A DNA stretch of 5,541 nucleotides from JBFMAE01 sp040756085 (GTDB lineage Bacteria; Desulfobacterota; BSN033; UBA1163): NCBI GenBank assembly GCA_040756085.1, contig JBFMAE010000215.1, positions 1 to 5,541 on the forward strand, read 5' to 3'. Shown piece by piece: positions 4,856-5,541 of the stretch (the first letter of the stretch is position 1; each line of letters starts with the position of its first letter). The translations under genes were made by a program, and so were the position numbers. Under the pieces are notes generated by a model. The model was not told where the DNA came from, did not search any database, and worked only from the letters and a program-made list of their open reading frames with translations.

Positions 4856-5541
4856 GGATCCTGGGAAAACCATCTTCTCCCAAATCATGGACTTCTTACC
4901 CGTTTACGAATTTCACAAATGCGTTCAACGTTACAATGGCCACTACAAAGTCAAACACTTTTCTTGCTGGAACCAATTTCTCTGTATGGCGTTTGCACAA
5001 CTCACTTATCGGGAGAGCCTCCGAGACATCGAAGCCTGTCTCCGTTCGACTCAGCGAAAACTCTATCATATGGGTTTCCGCAGCAATGTCTCCCGCAACA
5101 CTCTGGCTCATGCCAATCAGATCAGGGATTGGCGCATCTATGCCGACTTTGCCCAGATTCTCATCGGCCAAGCACGTCGCCTCTATGCCAACGACTCCTT
5201 TGGGGTCGAGCTGGATCAAACGGCCTATGCCTTGGATTCAACCACCATCGATCTGTGTCTGTCTCTTTTCCCTTGGGCCAAATTCCGAGCCCACAAAGCC
5301 GCTGTAAAACTGCACACCCTCCTGGATCTCCGGGGAAGTATTCCCTCTCTGGTGATTATCACTCATGGCAAAGTTCACGACGTCACCATCCTGGATCAGT
5401 TGATCTTCGAACCAGGAGCCTTTTATATTATCGATCGTGGATATCTGGATTTCGATCGCCTTTATGCGATCCATCAAGCCTCGGCCTTCTTTGTCACCCG
5501 AGCCAAAAGCAACTTCAGGTTCCGGCGACTCTACTCTCGAC
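4854..5541 (+). CDS. IS4-family transposase, 3' end outside the window
   Basis: This DDE transposase catalyses excision and insertion of its own IS. The visible 229 residues open with MDPGKTIFSQIMDFLP, the short N-terminal region typical of this IS4 subgroup (DUF4372-like). The subgroup-typical block FLCMAFAQLTYRESLRDIEA (42-61) follows. Then comes the catalytic core with the first Asp in ALDSTTIDL (D128) and the second in IIDRGYLDF (D194). KLHTLLDLRG (152-161) and the FFVTRAKSN block (212-220) are family hallmarks. The usual length is about 380-400 aa, so the C-terminal part with the catalytic Glu (YREG/YR..W..E region) lies beyond the edge. The start ATG at 4854 has AAGGAG 7 nt upstream. 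The frame is open throughout with no frameshift, so the element may be intact. Two minus-strand open frames inside it are shadows. Confidence 0.93.
   Translation, partial: MDPGKTIFSQIMDFLPVYEFHKCVQRYNGHYKVKHFSCWNQFLCMAFAQLTYRESLRDIEACLRSTQRKLYHMGFRSNVSRNTLAHANQIRDWRIYADFAQILIGQARRLYANDSFGVELDQTAYALDSTTIDLCLSLFPWAKFRAHKAAVKLHTLLDLRGSIPSLVIITHGKVHDVTILDQLIFEPGAFYIIDRGYLDFDRLYAIHQASAFFVTRAKSNFRFRRLYSR

Larger units (their letters stand above)
4756..5541 (+). mobile_element. Partial IS4-family insertion sequence (left part)
   Basis: The element is defined by its transposase gene at 4854 to the right edge. Its left terminus must lie between the brnT stop (4755) and the start of the leader hairpin (4814), but the exact end cannot be fixed because the right terminal repeat is outside the window. 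The transposase gene has a more C-rich codon use than the A/T-rich operon, fitting a transferred element. Confidence 0.75.

Noticed and set aside
4896..5477. Minus-strand open frames at 4896-5219 and 5238-5477, and the plus frame at 4936-5307
   Set aside because: They are shadows of the transposase frame starting at 4854, which matches the IS4 family throughout.
1..5541. CRISPR array, tRNA or rRNA genes
   Set aside because: No regularly spaced repeats and no tRNA or rRNA-like segment were seen on either strand.

Overview
The window is a piece of a bacterial chromosome, most likely from an anaerobe of the Desulfobacterota/Thermodesulfobacteriota type (former Deltaproteobacteria) or a similar metagenomic lineage. 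That guess rests only on gene content (acetone/acetophenone-carboxylase-like and uroporphyrinogen-decarboxylase-like genes beside an IS4-family element), the Lys/Ile-rich proteins and the AT-rich intergenic DNA. It is a weak taxonomic call.

Layout. Positions 1-124 hold no recognisable gene, only an imperfect inverted repeat (25-63). Positions 125-4191 are a tightly packed minus-strand operon of four genes, read from right to left. In order they are a full-length HyuA-type ASKHA ATPase (696 aa), a small cysteine-rich protein like the gamma subunit of acetone carboxylase (113 aa, ATGA overlap with hyuA), a uroporphyrinogen-decarboxylase-fold protein (321 aa, TTG start), and a second HyuA-type protein that stops after 215 aa, at the end of its N-terminal domain. 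Positions 4192-4446 are a divergent AT-rich regulatory region. On its minus-strand side it has a TTGACA box and a tetranucleotide-repeat dyad resembling a TetR-type operator. On its plus-strand side it has a promoter whose -10 area is covered by a 6-5-6 palindrome. Positions 4447-4755 encode a BrnT-like toxin (plus strand) with no BrnA partner behind it. From about 4756 to the right edge is the left part of an IS4-family insertion sequence; its transposase (4854 onward) runs off the window.

How the genes may work together. In acetophenone carboxylase (Apc), two HyuA-like subunits act as presumed kinases for the ketone and for bicarbonate, with a HyuB-like beta subunit and a small gamma subunit. 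The order HyuA, gamma, (UROD-like), HyuA' in this operon recalls that arrangement. The differences are an extra UROD-fold protein in the middle, no HyuB-like gene in the window, and a second HyuA cut short. The UROD-like protein appears to have lost both cysteines of the His-X-Cys...Cys zinc site of the MtaA/CmuA-type methyltransferases and also lacks the N-terminal signature of heme-pathway UroD, so its job is open. This combination is the most interesting part of the window. Whether the complex is functional or decaying depends on what lies to the left of position 1.
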